From contig NZ_PITQ01000001.1 in assembly GCF_002834385.1 (NCBI RefSeq), forward strand, positions 372,001-436,000: a DNA stretch of 64,000 nt. Reading direction: 5' to 3'. This DNA is from Rahnella sp. AA. GTDB taxonomy: Bacteria > Pseudomonadota > Gammaproteobacteria > Enterobacterales > Enterobacteriaceae. Each line of letters starts with the position of its first letter. Position 1 is the stretch's first letter. A model generated the notes under the pieces. It was not told the DNA's origin. It saw only the letters and a list, made by a program, of their open reading frames with translations, and did no database searches. This document shows, piece after piece, positions 10,787 through 22,156 of the stretch. The translations under genes and the position numbers were made by a program.

Positions 10787-12071
10787 TACCGTCCATAATT
10801 TTCACATACGCTTCCGCACGTTGTTCCTGCATCCACGTCTGGGCTTCTTCCGCAAATTTACGGTTGAACAACATACGGTAAGCACGTTCTTTCTGTGCAG
10901 CATCGGTTTTATCAACCTGACGGGTATCAAGCATTTGAATCAAATGCCAACCGAATGATGAGTGAACCGGTGCACTGATCTCGCCTTTTTTCAGGTTCAT
11001 CAACGCGTCACGGAACGCAGGATCGTACATATCCGGTGACGCCCAACCTAAATCGCCGCCCTGATTAGCAGAACCCGGATCCTGAGAAAGCTGTTTAGCT
11101 TCATCCGCAAAGTTAGCTTTACCGCTCTTAATGTCAGCAGCCACTTGTTCGAGTTTTGCACGTGCTTGCGCATCGGTCATCACGACAGAAGGTTTCAGCA
11201 GGATATGGCGGGCGTGCACTTCAGTCACAGAGACTGTTTTGCTGTCGCCACGGATATCGTTCACTTTCAGGATATGGAAGCCCACGCCTGAACGGATTGG
11301 ACCAATGATCTGGCCTTTCTGCGCAGTGCTTAATGCCTGAGCAAACAGGGATGGCAATTCCTGCAGTTTGCCCCAGCCCATATTACCGCCTTTCAGCGCC
11401 TGGGAATCAGCAGAGTAAGTAATCGCCAGCTTGCCGAAATCGGCACCATTATTCAGATCAGAAACGATCTTCTTGGCCAGCTGTTCCGCTGAATCAACCT
11501 GATCCTGCGTCGGGTTTTCCGGCAATGGCAGCAAAATATGGCTGAGGTTAAATTCAGCACCGCTGCCGTTCTGAGCCGCAACCTGTTTGGACAGCTGATC
11601 GACTTCCTGAGGCAGGATCGTGACGCGACGGCGAACTTCACTGTTACGCACTTCGCTGATGATCATTTCCTTGCGGATTTGTGCACGGTAAGTGCTGTAA
11701 TTCATTCCATCATAAGCAAGACGGCTGCGCAGCTGATCAACAGAAATGTTGTTCTGCTGCGCGATACCGGCAATGGCTTTATCGACATCTTGATCCGTCG
11801 GGGCAATACCCATACGGGTCGCCATCTGCAATTGGATCTGATCCATAATCAGGCGATCAAGAATCTGATGACGTAAGGTCGCGTCATCCGGCAGCTGTTG
11901 GTTAGCCTGCTGAGCTTGCTGTTTAACAGAGTTAAACAGGCTGTCTACGTCACTTTGCAACACGACGCCGTTGTTCACGACGGCGGCTACTTTATCAACT
12001 TCCTGAGGGGCCGCAAACGCAGTGCTGGCACAAAGCGTCACGCCGAGGAGAAGTGTTCTCCAGTTCTTCAT
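10776..12071 (-). CDS. surA: Periplasmic chaperone and peptidyl-prolyl isomerase SurA
   Basis: The 431-residue protein (about 428 in E. coli) begins with a Sec signal peptide, [14 protein letters not shown], cleaved before APQEVDK. A long helical N-terminal chaperone domain follows, then two parvulin (PpiC) domains, the first around residues 175-275 ([13 protein letters not shown]) and the second around 285-385 ([14 protein letters not shown]), and a short C-terminal helix. It escorts outer-membrane beta-barrel proteins such as LptD to the Bam complex. lptD lies directly upstream with a 104-bp gap, and pdxA overlaps its end. Confidence 0.97.
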   Translation of the reverse strand: MKNWRTLLLGVTLCASTAFAAPQEVDKVAAVVNNGVVLQSDVDSLFNSVKQQAQQANQQLPDDATLRHQILDRLIMDQIQLQMATRMGIAPTDQDVDKAIAGIAQQNNISVDQLRSRLAYDGMNYSTYRAQIRKEMIISEVRNSEVRRRVTILPQEVDQLSKQVAAQNGSGAEFNLSHILLPLPENPTQDQVDSAEQLAKKIVSDLNNGADFGKLAITYSADSQALKGGNMGWGKLQELPSLFAQALSTAQKGQIIGPIRSGVGFHILKVNDIRGDSKTVSVTEVHARHILLKPSVVMTDAQARAKLEQVAADIKSGKANFADEAKQLSQDPGSANQGGDLGWASPDMYDPAFRDALMNLKKGEISAPVHSSFGWHLIQMLDTRQVDKTDAAQKERAYRMLFNRKFAEEAQTWMQEQRAEAYVKIMDGNGQ

Positions 12072-12175
12072 ACTTTTTCCATTTGTCTAATCCGCAAACG
12101 CGGGTTTCAAGTTCACTGAGTTCGTAGTGTCTTCACTAAATAACGTGTTTGACAAAATAAATAGCGTTGTCAGGC

Positions 12176-14551
12176 TTAGAAAGCTCGTTGATAAGGCAGT
12201 ATGCCACTGGCCAACATTTCTTTCGTTCCGAGGGTTTGATTGTTCCCAAGGCCTCTAAGTTCAATGTTGAAGCCAATCTTATTGTCATACTTACTTTCTG
12301 ACTTCGTTGTATCGTAATTGGTTATCTTACGTTCGTAGCCGACATTGATTGCCCAGCAGCAGGTATTGTATTGCAGGCCAATGAGCTGATCTGCTGTTTG
12401 CTGCGCTTTAGTATCATAATAATAGGCACCGACAATCGCCCAACGATCGGCAATCGGCCAGCTGGCAATTCCGCCTACCTGAGAAATACCGTCCTGATAC
12501 CCCGGGTTGGTGACATCTGGCAATGTAGCCTGAATATATTCCGGGCTGGCATAACGGTAGCTCAACTGAACCATTCTTTCTGAGTCAGCGCGATACTCCA
12601 GAACCGTATCCGCCAGAGCGACTGAATCCAGACGTGTGTCGTACTGAATCCCTCCGCGAATACCCCAGAAGTTATTGATTTTGTAATAACTATCACCGGC
12701 CCAAACCAGGCTGCCCGTGTCGTCATTTTTGTCCAGTACGCTGTTCGTGTCACCCGTACGCGGTGGCTGGAAATAATAAATCTGACCGGCAGACGCATTG
12801 AAACGTTCTTCCAGGTTTTCATCGTAAATACGCGTCGTTAAGCCACCGGCCACCTGGTTTGCGGAGGCAATCCGGTCCAGGCCGCTGTAGCTTTTATCGC
12901 GGAACAGGCCGGTATAGTCGGACTGCAACAGCGTCGAGTCGTAGGTATTGATTGAGCTTTGATTACGGTACGGAATGTACAGGTATTGCAAACGCGGCTC
13001 GAGGGTCTGGGTATAGTCGCTGTTCCAGTCCATCGTCCGGTCAAACACCATTTTGCCATCGCTTTTAAACTCAGGCATTACGCGGTTCACGGATGAACGT
13101 AGTTTGGTATCGGCATTATTATCGTAATAAGCGTCTGGAATATCCTGCTGATAGTGTGTGGCCATCAGCTTCACTTCGTTATCCAGGCTTCCCCAGCCAT
13201 TGCTGAGAGGCAGGCTGAGGGTCGGTTCAAAGTGAGTACGGACAGCTTCAGGATTATCCGGGTTAACGCTGGTGAATTTCGCCGCCTGGCCATAAAGATG
13301 CAGGTCGAACGGACCCAGGTCATTTTTATAATAGTTAATGTCCAGCTGTGGCTGGGCACGGTAAGCATTACTGTTACCGTAATCCGAGAACACCTGGAAC
13401 TGCTTACTGGCCAGCGTGACATCCCAGTTCTGGTCAGCATACCCTACGCTGAATTTTTGCGTGGAATAGCCGTCAGTGCTCGAACCGTATTTCGAATCAA
13501 AATCGGTGAAGTAGTAGGGGTCGCTGACCTTGGTGTAGTCGACATTGAAACGCCATACCTGATCGTATACACCAGCGTGACGCCAGTAATACATCCAGCG
13601 TTTAGTCGTATCGCTGGTACGGTTTTGATCCTGAACATACTGGTCATCGATTTTCTTATCGTTGCCCAGATAATCAAATTCCATCAGGCCGGCACCGGCA
13701 ACGGTCAGATAGCGGAATTCGTTCTGTAACTGCAGGCCACGGTTGCTCATGTAATTCGGGGTGATCGTGGCGTCATAGTTTGGCGCGATGTTCCAGTAAT
13801 AAGGAACGGTAAGACCTACCCCATTGTTACTGCTGTATTTCGCATTCGGGATAAGGAAACCTGAGCGGCGCTTATTACCAATTGGCAACTGCATATACGG
13901 GCTGTAAAACACCGGAACCGGTCCGATATGGAATCGGGCATTCCAGATTTCAGCCACTTCTTCCTGGCGATCCTGAATCACCTCGGAACCGACGACGCTC
14001 CAGCTGTTATCGCCTGGCAGACACGTCGTAAAGGTACCGTTATCCATGATGGTGTAGCGGTTGTTGTCACGCTGCTTCATTTTGTCAGCCTGACCGCGAC
14101 CCTGGCGGCCGACCATCTGGTAGTCACCATCCTGAACGTCAGTATCTTTGGTTGTCAGGTTTGCAAAACCTTTTGGCCCGTTCAGCTTGATTTGGTTATC
14201 GTTATAACGCACGTTGCCGGTTGCTGTTGCAGTACGGGTCGGTGTCGGCTGGTTGGGATTGGGAATTTGGTTAAGCTGAACCTGATCGGCATCCAGCGTG
14301 CTGTTGCCTTGGACAACGTTAACGTTGCCACTAAACAGTGCGCTGTCAGGATAGTTGCCCGTTGCCTTATCGGCATTGATGGTCACAGGCAGTGAATTCG
14401 GATCACCCTGCACCAAAGGTTTGTCATAGGTCGGAACGCCGAGCATACATTGTGCTGCGAGATCGGCCATTGCGCCGTGACTGTACAATACTGACCAAAT
14501 TGTCGCGGCCAGCACTGTCGGTAAGCGTGTTTTCAGACGTCTGTTTTTCAT
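12176..14551 (-). CDS. lptD: LPS-assembly outer-membrane protein LptD
   Basis: The 791-residue protein (about 784 in E. coli) has a signal peptide ending near HGAMA, a periplasmic beta-jellyroll/OstA region (around residues 55-200) and a large C-terminal 26-strand barrel with many aromatic-rich strands. With the lipoprotein LptE it inserts lipopolysaccharide into the outer leaflet. All four cysteines needed for the interlocked disulphides are present: Cys35, Cys177 and the adjacent pair Cys731-Cys732. It is the first gene of the lptD-surA-pdxA-rsmA-apaG-apaH run and is divergent from djlA across 181 bp. In E. coli this promoter is sigma-E dependent; I could not confirm a sigma-E site here. 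Confidence 0.97.
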   Translation of the reverse strand: MKNRRLKTRLPTVLAATIWSVLYSHGAMADLAAQCMLGVPTYDKPLVQGDPNSLPVTINADKATGNYPDSALFSGNVNVVQGNSTLDADQVQLNQIPNPNQPTPTRTATATGNVRYNDNQIKLNGPKGFANLTTKDTDVQDGDYQMVGRQGRGQADKMKQRDNNRYTIMDNGTFTTCLPGDNSWSVVGSEVIQDRQEEVAEIWNARFHIGPVPVFYSPYMQLPIGNKRRSGFLIPNAKYSSNNGVGLTVPYYWNIAPNYDATITPNYMSNRGLQLQNEFRYLTVAGAGLMEFDYLGNDKKIDDQYVQDQNRTSDTTKRWMYYWRHAGVYDQVWRFNVDYTKVSDPYYFTDFDSKYGSSTDGYSTQKFSVGYADQNWDVTLASKQFQVFSDYGNSNAYRAQPQLDINYYKNDLGPFDLHLYGQAAKFTSVNPDNPEAVRTHFEPTLSLPLSNGWGSLDNEVKLMATHYQQDIPDAYYDNNADTKLRSSVNRVMPEFKSDGKMVFDRTMDWNSDYTQTLEPRLQYLYIPYRNQSSINTYDSTLLQSDYTGLFRDKSYSGLDRIASANQVAGGLTTRIYDENLEERFNASAGQIYYFQPPRTGDTNSVLDKNDDTGSLVWAGDSYYKINNFWGIRGGIQYDTRLDSVALADTVLEYRADSERMVQLSYRYASPEYIQATLPDVTNPGYQDGISQVGGIASWPIADRWAIVGAYYYDTKAQQTADQLIGLQYNTCCWAINVGYERKITNYDTTKSESKYDNKIGFNIELRGLGNNQTLGTKEMLASGILPYQRAF

Positions 14552-14685
14552 ACGTAAAATGGTGTTCCGTCATCAGAGGCATCATGCCGGCAAACGGTCA
14601 GAGACTATCTCACTCATCATGGTTGCGCTAGTGTTAAATCCAACCTGTTACGCTGCCGCCGTTAGGCACAACGATAAATGCCGGT

Positions 14686-14691
14686 TATGAT
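14686..14691 (+). promoter_or_regulatory. Possible djlA -10 element
   Basis: TATGAT lies about 40 bp before the djlA start in the lptD-djlA divergent spacer. The only hexamer at a plausible distance (TTAGGC, 18 bp upstream) is a poor -35, so this is a weak call. Confidence 0.3.
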
Positions 14692-14732
14692 AAAGCAATT
14701 TTTAAGCGACGGCATGGCGAATTGAGGAGTAT

Positions 14733-15554
14733 ATGCAGTATTGGGGAAAACTGCTCGGACTTATCCTGGGCTTATGGTCCGGTTTAGGCTTCTGGGGAAT
14801 TGTGTCAGGGCTGTTGATAGGGCATATGTTTGACACCGCGCGTTCAGCGAAACGCAGAGGGTATTTTGCCGATCAACAGACGCGTCAAACCATTTTTTTC
14901 CGCACCACTTTTGAGGTGATGGGAAATCTGACTAAATCAAAAGGGAGAGTTACCGAAGCGGATATTCAGATCGCCAGTCTTTATATGGAACGTATGCAAT
15001 TGCACGGTGAGCAGCGCGAAGCCGCGCAGCGTGCCTTCCGCGACGGAAAAGAAGCGAGCTATCCTCTGCGGGAAAAAATGCGTGAATTGCGCAGCGTGTG
15101 CTTTGGCCGTTTCGACCTGATCCGGACCTTTCTGGAAATCCAGATCCAGGCTGCATATGCCGATGGTTCATTGCATCCGAACGAGCGCGAAGTACTGTAT
15201 GTGATTGCTGAAGAACTCGGGATTTCCCGCATGCAGTTCGATCAGTTCCTGCGCATGATGGAAGGCGGACAACAGTTCGGTGGAAGTCAGCAGGGCGGTC
15301 ACTCTTATCGCGGCGGTTATCACCAGACACAGCAAGGCCCGACGCTGGCCGATGCCTGTAAAGTGCTGGGCGTGAATGCTACGGACGATGCGACCACCAT
15401 CAAACGTGCGTACCGCAAGCTGATGGGTGAGCATCATCCGGACAAACTGGTCGCGAAAGGTTTGCCGCCGGAAATGATGGAAATGGCGAAAGAAAAAGCG
15501 CAGGCGATTCAGGCAGCGTATGACCTGATCAAAAGAGAGAAAGGTTTTAAGTAG
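14733..15554 (+). CDS. djlA: DjlA, membrane-anchored DnaJ-like co-chaperone
   Basis: The 273-residue protein (about 271 in E. coli) has one glycine-rich N-terminal membrane segment (residues about 7-30), a central TerB-like helical region, a low-complexity Gly/Gln linker around residues 176-200, and a C-terminal J domain with the essential HPD motif at residues 235-237. It recruits and stimulates DnaK at the inner membrane and is linked in E. coli to the Rcs capsule response. GAGGAG lies 6-8 bp before the ATG. It is transcribed alone, divergent from lptD, and ended by the hairpin at 15574-15601. Confidence 0.96.
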   Translation: MQYWGKLLGLILGLWSGLGFWGIVSGLLIGHMFDTARSAKRRGYFADQQTRQTIFFRTTFEVMGNLTKSKGRVTEADIQIASLYMERMQLHGEQREAAQRAFRDGKEASYPLREKMRELRSVCFGRFDLIRTFLEIQIQAAYADGSLHPNEREVLYVIAEELGISRMQFDQFLRMMEGGQQFGGSQQGGHSYRGGYHQTQQGPTLADACKVLGVNATDDATTIKRAYRKLMGEHHPDKLVAKGLPPEMMEMAKEKAQAIQAAYDLIKREKGFK

Positions 15555-15573
15555 TCTTCTCCGACGCAAAAGT

Positions 15574-15601
15574 AAAAGGCGCTGATTTCAGCGCCTTTTT
15601 T
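15574..15601. terminator. Terminator between djlA and rluA
   Basis: AAAAGGCGCTGA pairs with TCAGCGCCTTTT with a tiny loop and flanking A/T runs. It sits between convergent genes and is probably used in both directions. Confidence 0.88.
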
Positions 15602-15616
15602 GCATTTCCGGAAACG

Positions 15617-16336
15617 TTAAAAATCCGGCTCACAGTTGAATACCAGCGGCGCGTCCGTGATCGGATGGTAAAACGACAGCTCCTGCGCGTGCAGTTGCAG
15701 ACGGTCGGCGGCGGCCAGCGCCTGCGGATGTGCGTAAAACTTATCGCCCAGAATCGGATGTCCGAGTGCCAGTAAATGCACGCGCAGCTGGTGTGAGCGC
15801 CCGGTAATCGGCCGGAGTTTGACCCGCGTCGTGCCGTCTTCATCCCACGACATCACTTCATACTGCGTCAGCGCTTTCTTCCCGGTCTCATGGCAAACTT
15901 TCTGTTTTGGCCGGTTGGGATAATCGCAAATCAGCGGCAAATCAATAATGCCGTAATCTTCTTCGACCCGTCCCCAGACGCGCGCGATATAGACTTTCTT
16001 GGTTTCGCGTTCGCGGAACTGGCGTTTAAGTTCACGTTCAGCTTCTTTGGTCAGCGCCACCACAATTACGCCGCTGGTCGACATATCCAGACGATGCACC
16101 GATTCCGCTTCCGGATATTGCTGCTGAATACGCGTCATCAGGCTGTCCTGATGCTCGGCTAATTTACCCGGCACTGAAAGCAACCCGCTTGGCTTATTCA
16201 CCACCATGATGTGTTCATCCTGGAAAATCACCTGCAACCAGGGATCGGTCGGCGGATTGTAATTCTCCAGCGGCCGGGTTTTGGACGGTTCAGGCATTGT
16301 CGGTTGATGTTCGCTCATAGCGGTTTCAGTCTGCAT
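15617..16336 (-). CDS. rluA: 23S rRNA/tRNA pseudouridine synthase RluA
   Basis: This enzyme makes pseudouridine 746 in 23S rRNA and pseudouridine 32 in several tRNAs. The catalytic Asp is in ESVHRLDMSTSG, and the family blocks VVNKPSGLLSVPG and PITGRSHQLRVHLLALGHPI are clear. The product is 239 residues against about 219 in E. coli because of about 20 extra N-terminal residues before ENYNPP. An internal ATG at 16318 (MSEHQ) would shorten it by six; neither start has a strong Shine-Dalgarno, so the exact start is uncertain. It lies 50 bp after rapA, with a terminator-like hairpin between them. Confidence 0.93.
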   Translation of the reverse strand: MQTETAMSEHQPTMPEPSKTRPLENYNPPTDPWLQVIFQDEHIMVVNKPSGLLSVPGKLAEHQDSLMTRIQQQYPEAESVHRLDMSTSGVIVVALTKEAERELKRQFRERETKKVYIARVWGRVEEDYGIIDLPLICDYPNRPKQKVCHETGKKALTQYEVMSWDEDGTTRVKLRPITGRSHQLRVHLLALGHPILGDKFYAHPQALAAADRLQLHAQELSFYHPITDAPLVFNCEPDF

Positions 16337-16340
16337 TCAG

Positions 16341-16379
16341 GGTGAAATAAAAGAAGGGATGCAGAAGCGGCTGCATCCC
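16341..16379 (-). terminator. Terminator-like hairpin between rapA and rluA
   Basis: On the minus strand GGGATGCAG pairs exactly with CTGCATCCC around a 6-base loop and is followed by a T-rich stretch (16341-16355 read in reverse). It would end most rapA transcripts just before rluA, so rluA may be expressed by read-through or by its own promoter. Confidence 0.75.
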
Positions 16380-16386
16380 GACAGGC

Positions 16387-19284
16387 TTACTGGTGGCTGA
16401 CGACCACCAGACGGATTGCATCCAAACGCCAGCTGGCGTCGTTCAGATTGGCCAGCACCTGCTTACGGTTTGAGTCTACCGATTCCAGTTCGTCATCGCG
16501 AATGTTCGGGTTCACTTCTTTCAGTGCTTTCAGACGATCCAGCTCTTTCGTCAGTTGCTCATCCGCTTCAACTTTCGCCGCTTCAATCAGCGCACGCGCC
16601 TGCTCAGCAATTTCCGCTTCAGCCTGTTGCAGCATGGCGTGAACGTCCTGCTGCACGGCATTCACCAGCTTGCTGGAGTTATGGCGGTTGATGGCGTTCA
16701 ACTGGCGGTTAAAGCTTTCGAATTCTACCTGCGCGGCAAGGTTAGTGCCTTTGCGATCCATCAGCATGCGCACCGGCGTCGGTGGCAGGAAGCGTGTCAG
16801 CTGCAGGTGTTTCGGCGCCTGACATTCGACCACGTAAATCAGCTCTGCCAGCAGCGTACCGACCGGCAGCGCTTTGTTTTTCAGGATCGACACCGCACAG
16901 CTGCCGGTATCACCGGAGAGGATCAGATCCAGACCGTTGCGCACGATCGGATGTTCCCAGCTGATGAACTGCGCATCTTCACGCGACAGCGCCTGTTCAC
17001 GGTCAAACGTCACCGTACAACCGTCTTCCGGCAGGCCCGGGAAATCCGGCACCAGCATGTGATCGGATGGTGTCAGAACGATCAGGTTATCGCTGCGGTC
17101 GTCCTGATTGATGCCGACGATATCGAACAGATTCAGCGCGAAATTCACCAGATTGACGTCGTTATCCTGTTCGCCAATTTCCTTCGCCAGTTGCTGCGCA
17201 CGTTCGCCGCCGTTGGAATGCATCTCCAGCAGACGGTCGCGGCCATTTTCCAGCTTCTCTTTCAGCGCGTCATGTTCCGCGCGGCATTTGAGAATAAAGT
17301 CGTCCAGACCTTCCTGCTCAGCCGGTGTGGCGAGGAACGTAATCAGCTGATCGTAAGCGCTGTCATAAATAGTCCGGCCAGTCGGGCAGGTATGTTCGAA
17401 TGCATCCAGACCTTCGTGGAACCAGCGGACCAGCACGGACTGCGCGGTTTGCTCAAGGTAAGGCACCATGATGTCGATATTGTTTTGCTGGCCGATACGG
17501 TCCAGTCGGCCAATACGCTGCTCGAGCAGATCCGGGTTGAACGGCAGATCGAACATCACCATCTTGCTGGCGAACTGGAAGTTACGGCCTTCGGAGCCGA
17601 TTTCAGAACACAGCAGTACCTGCGCACCTTCTTCCTGCGAAGCGAAATACGCGGCGGCGCGGTCACGTTCGATGATCGACAAACCTTCGTGGAACACGGC
17701 GGCGCGGATCGCTTCGCGTTCACGCAGAACCTGCTCCAGTTGCAGCGCGGTGGCGGCTTTGGCGCAAATCACCAGCACTTTTTCGTCACGGTTGGCGGTC
17801 AGATAACCGAGCAGCCATTCCACGCGCGGATCGAAGTTCCACCAGGTGGCGTTTTCGCCTTCGAATTCCTGATAAATCTGCTCCGGATACAGCATGTCGT
17901 GCGCACGGGCTTCGGCGGTTTTCTTCGCACCCATAATGCCCGAGACTTTAATCGCGGTCTGATATTGCGTCGGCAGCGGCAGTTTCACCGAATGCAGATG
18001 ACGCTCCGGGAAACCTTTGACGCCGTTACGGGTGTTACGGAACAGCACGCGGCTGGTGCCGTGGCGATCCATCAGCATGGAAACCAGCTGTTTCGCGGCG
18101 GCTTCGTCACCTTTATTGGCGGCGGTCAGCAGCGCGTCGGTGTCTGCATTACCAACGCTTTCGCCCAGCAAGGCCAGCGCTTCCGGCGTCAGTGGCTCTT
18201 TATTAAGCAGCAGCGTCACGGCATCCGCGACCGGCTGATATTGCTGCTGTTCTTCAATGAATTCTTCGTAATCGTGAAAACGATCCGGATCCAGCAGGCG
18301 CAGACGCGCAAAGTGACTTTCCTGGCCCAGTTGCTCCGGCGTGGCGGTCAGCAGCAGGACGCTCGGGATTTGCTGAGAAAGCTGCTCGATAACCTGATAT
18401 TCGCGGCTTGGCGCGGCTTCGCTCCAGACCAGATGGTGTGCTTCGTCGACCACCAGCATGTCCCAGGAGGCGTCACATAACTGCTCGAGGCGGGACTTGT
18501 TGCGGCGTACAAAATCAAGTGAGCAGATAACCAGTTGCTCGGTTTCAAACGGGTTCGTCGCTTCATGCACGGATTCAGCATAGCGGTCGTCATCAAACAG
18601 AGAGAAACGCAGGTTGAAGCGACGCAGCATCTCGACCAGCCACTGATGTTGCAGAGTTTCAGGCACCACAACCAGCACGCGTTCGGCGCGGCCGGACAGC
18701 AATTGCTGATGAATAATCATGCCGGCTTCGATGGTTTTACCCAGACCCACTTCATCGGCCAGTAAAACGCGCGGCGCATGACGCTGGCCGACTTCGTAAG
18801 CGATGTGCAACTGGTGCGGGATCAGGCTGGCACGCATACCGCGCAGGCCGCCGAACTCGAGACGAAACTGCTCGCGCTGATATTTACGTGCGCGGAAACG
18901 CAGGGCAAAACGATCCATACGGTCAATCTGACCGGCGAACAGACGATCCTGAGGTTTACTGAACGTCAGTTTGCTGTCGAGCAGCACTTCGCGCATGGCA
19001 ACGCCGGTTTCTTCCGTATCCAGACGGGTACCGATATAGGTCAGCAGACCTTTGTCTTCAATGACTTCTTCGACTTGCAGTTGCCAGCCTTCGTGACAAC
19101 TGATGGTATCACCGGGATTAAACATTACGCGGGTGATCGGGGAATCATTTCGGGCATACAAACGGTTTTCACCGGTGGCGGGGAAAAGCAAAGTCACCAT
19201 GCGCACATCCAGCGCAACTACGGTTCCTAATCCTAATTCGCTTTCCGTATCGCTTATCCAGCGTTGACCCAATGTAAACGGCAT
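16387..19284 (-). CDS. rapA: RapA (HepA), RNA polymerase-associated SNF2-family ATPase
   Basis: The 965-residue protein (about 968 in E. coli) binds RNA polymerase and recycles it after termination. The order is an N-terminal Tudor-like region, a helicase core with Walker A GLGKT (Lys183) and the DEAH box in [12 protein letters not shown], a helicase C domain ([19 protein letters not shown] and [11 protein letters not shown]), and a C-terminal region specific to RapA. I moved the start to the ATG at 19284 (MPFTLGQRW) because the family begins there and GAGAGAG precedes it; an upstream frame adds 12 residues. It is transcribed toward rluA. Confidence 0.96.
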   Translation of the reverse strand: MPFTLGQRWISDTESELGLGTVVALDVRMVTLLFPATGENRLYARNDSPITRVMFNPGDTISCHEGWQLQVEEVIEDKGLLTYIGTRLDTEETGVAMREVLLDSKLTFSKPQDRLFAGQIDRMDRFALRFRARKYQREQFRLEFGGLRGMRASLIPHQLHIAYEVGQRHAPRVLLADEVGLGKTIEAGMIIHQQLLSGRAERVLVVVPETLQHQWLVEMLRRFNLRFSLFDDDRYAESVHEATNPFETEQLVICSLDFVRRNKSRLEQLCDASWDMLVVDEAHHLVWSEAAPSREYQVIEQLSQQIPSVLLLTATPEQLGQESHFARLRLLDPDRFHDYEEFIEEQQQYQPVADAVTLLLNKEPLTPEALALLGESVGNADTDALLTAANKGDEAAAKQLVSMLMDRHGTSRVLFRNTRNGVKGFPERHLHSVKLPLPTQYQTAIKVSGIMGAKKTAEARAHDMLYPEQIYQEFEGENATWWNFDPRVEWLLGYLTANRDEKVLVICAKAATALQLEQVLREREAIRAAVFHEGLSIIERDRAAAYFASQEEGAQVLLCSEIGSEGRNFQFASKMVMFDLPFNPDLLEQRIGRLDRIGQQNNIDIMVPYLEQTAQSVLVRWFHEGLDAFEHTCPTGRTIYDSAYDQLITFLATPAEQEGLDDFILKCRAEHDALKEKLENGRDRLLEMHSNGGERAQQLAKEIGEQDNDVNLVNFALNLFDIVGINQDDRSDNLIVLTPSDHMLVPDFPGLPEDGCTVTFDREQALSREDAQFISWEHPIVRNGLDLILSGDTGSCAVSILKNKALPVGTLLAELIYVVECQAPKHLQLTRFLPPTPVRMLMDRKGTNLAAQVEFESFNRQLNAINRHNSSKLVNAVQQDVHAMLQQAEAEIAEQARALIEAAKVEADEQLTKELDRLKALKEVNPNIRDDELESVDSNRKQVLANLNDASWRLDAIRLVVVSHQ

Positions 19285-19507
19285 AATCTCTCTCTGTGTT
19301 GTTTGCTCTGTGTACGACAACTGCGGCAGCGGCTGTGCATTGCTCGCTATGCCTCTGATAATACTTGGGCAATAGTTTTCTTTTCCCGTCAGATGGCGGG
19401 AAGTGATTCACTGTGTGAGGATGTTTCAGAAATGGGAAAGGGCGCTATGGTAATGGAAGGTAAACGATTCGTCACCTGCGAATCACATCAGCCGCCCCTT
19501 CTTTTGC

Positions 19508-21871
19508 TTAGAATAGCCCCATCTGACCTGTAATGAGTGTAGCAAAATCGTCATGAAGGAAAGGCAAAATACCATCGGCCACGGGTTCCAGCTGACGCTC
19601 GATGTAGTGATCGTAATCGACCGGTGACTGACGGTTCTCCAGCGGCTCCGGCCCGGAGGTGGTCATCACATAGCTTATCCAGCCGCCATTCTGGTACTGC
19701 TTTGCGCGGCCATGCTGCACATTATACTCATCCGCCAGCCGGGCGGCGCGGACGTGAGGCGGCACATTTTTCTCGTAATCACTGAGCTTGCGGCGCAGGC
19801 GTTTTCGGTACACCAGCTTGTCGTCAAGTTCACCATTGAGCGTGCGCGCCACATAATCACGGACATAATCCTGATACGGCTGCTGATGAAAAATCCGCTG
19901 ATACAGCTCCTGCTGGAACTCCTGCGCCAGCGGCGTCCAGTCGGTGCGGACCGTTTCCAGCCCCTTATAAACGATGTGTTCGCCGTCGGCATCTTTCACC
20001 AGCCCGGCGTAACGTTTTTTACTGCCGGTTTCGGAACCTCGGATTGTCGGCATCAGAAAACGCTGATAATGGGTTTCGAATTCCAGCTCCAGCGCGCTTT
20101 CCAGCCCGTATTCCTGCTGTAAATGCAGTTTCCACCAGGCGTTCACCTGCTCCACCAGACGGCGGCCAATCACATTGGCATCTTCCTGCGTATGCGCTTT
20201 ATTGAGCCAGACAAAAGTCGAATCCGTGTCGCCGTAAATCACCTGATAACCTTCGGCCTCAATCAGCTCGCGGGTCTGGCGCATGATGTCGTGCCCGCGC
20301 AGCGTAATAGACGACGCCAGACGTGGATCGAAAAACCGGCAGCCGCTCGAGCCGAGCACGCCATAAAAGGCGTTCATGATGATTTTCAGCGCCTGCGACA
20401 GCGGTTTGTTGTTGTGTTTTTTCGCGGCTTCGCGCCCCTGCCAGATCTGGCTGACGATTTCCGGCAGGCAATGTTTTTCCCGCGAAAATCGGGCGTTGCG
20501 ATAGCCTGGAACAGAATGTTCATCGTCCGGCTGTTGCAGCCCGGCCACAAGCCCGACCGGGTCGATCAGGAATGTGCGGATAATCGACGGGTACAGACTT
20601 TTATAATCGAGCACCAGTACGGAATCGTATAAGCCGGGGCGGGAATCCATCACGAATCCGCCGGGGCTCATTTCACCTTCCAGCTCGCCCAGATTCGGCG
20701 CGACATAGCCGGCTCGGTGCATGCGCGGTAAATAAAGGTGGGTAAAGGCGGCGACTGAACCGCCGCTGCGGTCGGCGGCCAGCCCGGTTACCGACGCGCG
20801 TTCGAGAAGAAACGGCATCAGCTCTGTTTTGGCAAAAATGCGCGTCACCAGCTCACAGTCTTTCAGGTTATAACGTGCCAGCGCGGGTTTGTTTTCACGA
20901 AAACGTTGTTCGATTTCGGCCAGACGCTGATACGGGTTATCGCTGGATTTCCCTTCGCCTAACAAACTTTGTGAGACGAATTCCAGGCTAAAGGAATTGA
21001 AGTTCCAGAAGGCGGATTTCAGGGCTTCGATACCATCGATAATCAGGCGGCCTGCGGCGGCGGCAAAAAAATGGCCTTGCTTGAAACCGTGTTCGCGCCA
21101 TTCCAGTTCACTGCCGCCGCGCCCAAGTTTGAGCGGGATTTTGTAGCGGTCTGCATGCTTTTGTAAAACGCGCAGATCGAACTGTATGACGCTCCAGCCA
21201 ATAATCGCATCCGGATCGTAAGTTTCCAGCCACTCGTTGAGCTTTTCCAGCAGTTGCGGGCGGCTGTCGACGTATTCCAGTGTAAAATCGAACTGACTGT
21301 CCGGATCGCCGTTCGGCGGCCCGAGCATATAAACGTGGCGCTGCCCACAGCCTTCCAGCCCGATGCAATACAACTCGCCGTTGCCGCTGGTTTCGATATC
21401 CAGAGAACAGAGTTTCAGCGGCGGGCGGTACTCCTGCGCCGGTTTCATCTTCGTTTCGAGCAGCAAATTGCCCGGTCCCGGTTTGCCGCTGAACCACACC
21501 GGCGCGGTGATATAACGCTCCATCAGAAAACGTTCAGGCGGGCGGATATCCGCTTCATAGACCCTGACGCCATTCTCTTTTAACAGCTTTTCAATGCGCA
21601 TTAACTGCCGGTGTTGCGGGCAATACAGGCCGAGAACTGGCCGGGAATGAAAATCCTGCAACGGTAATTCGCGCAAACTGGCATTTTTTTCATCGGCCAG
21701 CAACCGCTCAGCCCGCGCCTGCTGCTCCGCCGGAATAAAGGCCACTGACTCCTGCAACGGCAGGCGAACTTTCTGCGGGCCATTGTCGGTCGCCAGCCAC
21801 AGTTCCACTTCCGTGCCACGCGGCGTGTCGCGCCAGTGGCGGGTCAGCACGAATCCCTGACGCGGTGACAT
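19508..21871 (-). CDS. polB: DNA polymerase II (family B), SOS-inducible
   Basis: The 787-residue protein (about 783 in E. coli) has an N-terminal 3'-5' exonuclease with the Exo I DIE motif ([13 protein letters not shown]) and Exo II block ([15 protein letters not shown]). The polymerase motifs are [25 protein letters not shown] and the catalytic [10 protein letters not shown]. It restarts stalled forks and carries out translesion synthesis. I set the start at 21871 ([13 protein letters not shown]) to match the family; an open frame runs 46 codons further upstream but would include the promoter and LexA site. In E. coli araDAB lies immediately upstream; here the next gene is the DedA protein. 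Confidence 0.95.
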   Translation of the reverse strand: MSPRQGFVLTRHWRDTPRGTEVELWLATDNGPQKVRLPLQESVAFIPAEQQARAERLLADEKNASLRELPLQDFHSRPVLGLYCPQHRQLMRIEKLLKENGVRVYEADIRPPERFLMERYITAPVWFSGKPGPGNLLLETKMKPAQEYRPPLKLCSLDIETSGNGELYCIGLEGCGQRHVYMLGPPNGDPDSQFDFTLEYVDSRPQLLEKLNEWLETYDPDAIIGWSVIQFDLRVLQKHADRYKIPLKLGRGGSELEWREHGFKQGHFFAAAAGRLIIDGIEALKSAFWNFNSFSLEFVSQSLLGEGKSSDNPYQRLAEIEQRFRENKPALARYNLKDCELVTRIFAKTELMPFLLERASVTGLAADRSGGSVAAFTHLYLPRMHRAGYVAPNLGELEGEMSPGGFVMDSRPGLYDSVLVLDYKSLYPSIIRTFLIDPVGLVAGLQQPDDEHSVPGYRNARFSREKHCLPEIVSQIWQGREAAKKHNNKPLSQALKIIMNAFYGVLGSSGCRFFDPRLASSITLRGHDIMRQTRELIEAEGYQVIYGDTDSTFVWLNKAHTQEDANVIGRRLVEQVNAWWKLHLQQEYGLESALELEFETHYQRFLMPTIRGSETGSKKRYAGLVKDADGEHIVYKGLETVRTDWTPLAQEFQQELYQRIFHQQPYQDYVRDYVARTLNGELDDKLVYRKRLRRKLSDYEKNVPPHVRAARLADEYNVQHGRAKQYQNGGWISYVMTTSGPEPLENRQSPVDYDHYIERQLEPVADGILPFLHDDFATLITGQMGLF

Positions 21872-21949
21872 GTCAGTGGTGCGTGTGGCGGAAGGAGTCG
21901 ATTGTGCGTTAATAAGCGCCTCGGAAGCGGAATGAAAAATCAATGACAG

Positions 21950-21978
21950 AGTATGGTTATTTATACAGTCTTTGTCCA
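21950..21978 (-). promoter_or_regulatory. polB promoter
   Basis: On the minus strand TGGACA (21973-21978) and CATACT (21950-21955) are 17 bp apart, placing transcription start about 70 bp before the polB ATG. The LexA-like box overlaps the spacer and the -10 element. Confidence 0.65.
21953..21968 (-). promoter_or_regulatory. LexA (SOS) box of polB
   Basis: On the minus strand it reads CTGTATAAATAACCAT, close to the CTG-N10-CAG consensus with one change in the last half-site base. E. coli polB (dinA) carries a similar CTGTATAAAA-type box. Its position across the spacer and -10 fits repression by LexA. Confidence 0.75.
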
Positions 21979-22156
21979 CGACTCTGGATTTTGCCAAATA
22001 CGCATACAATTACTGGGTTGACGGCAATAGTTCGTGCGCTGACAATTCAGCCGCTTGATGTATTTACTACAATCAAAGTTCAGAAAACTGACACTAATCT
22101 CATTATTTATTCGTACTGATGCTCTACGCCTTTTGCGTCACAATTACTGGGAATTT

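Noticed and set aside
16555-18480. 641-codon open frame on the plus strand
   Set aside because: It lies entirely antisense to rapA, has low-complexity composition typical of the complement of a well-biased gene, and shows no family motif.
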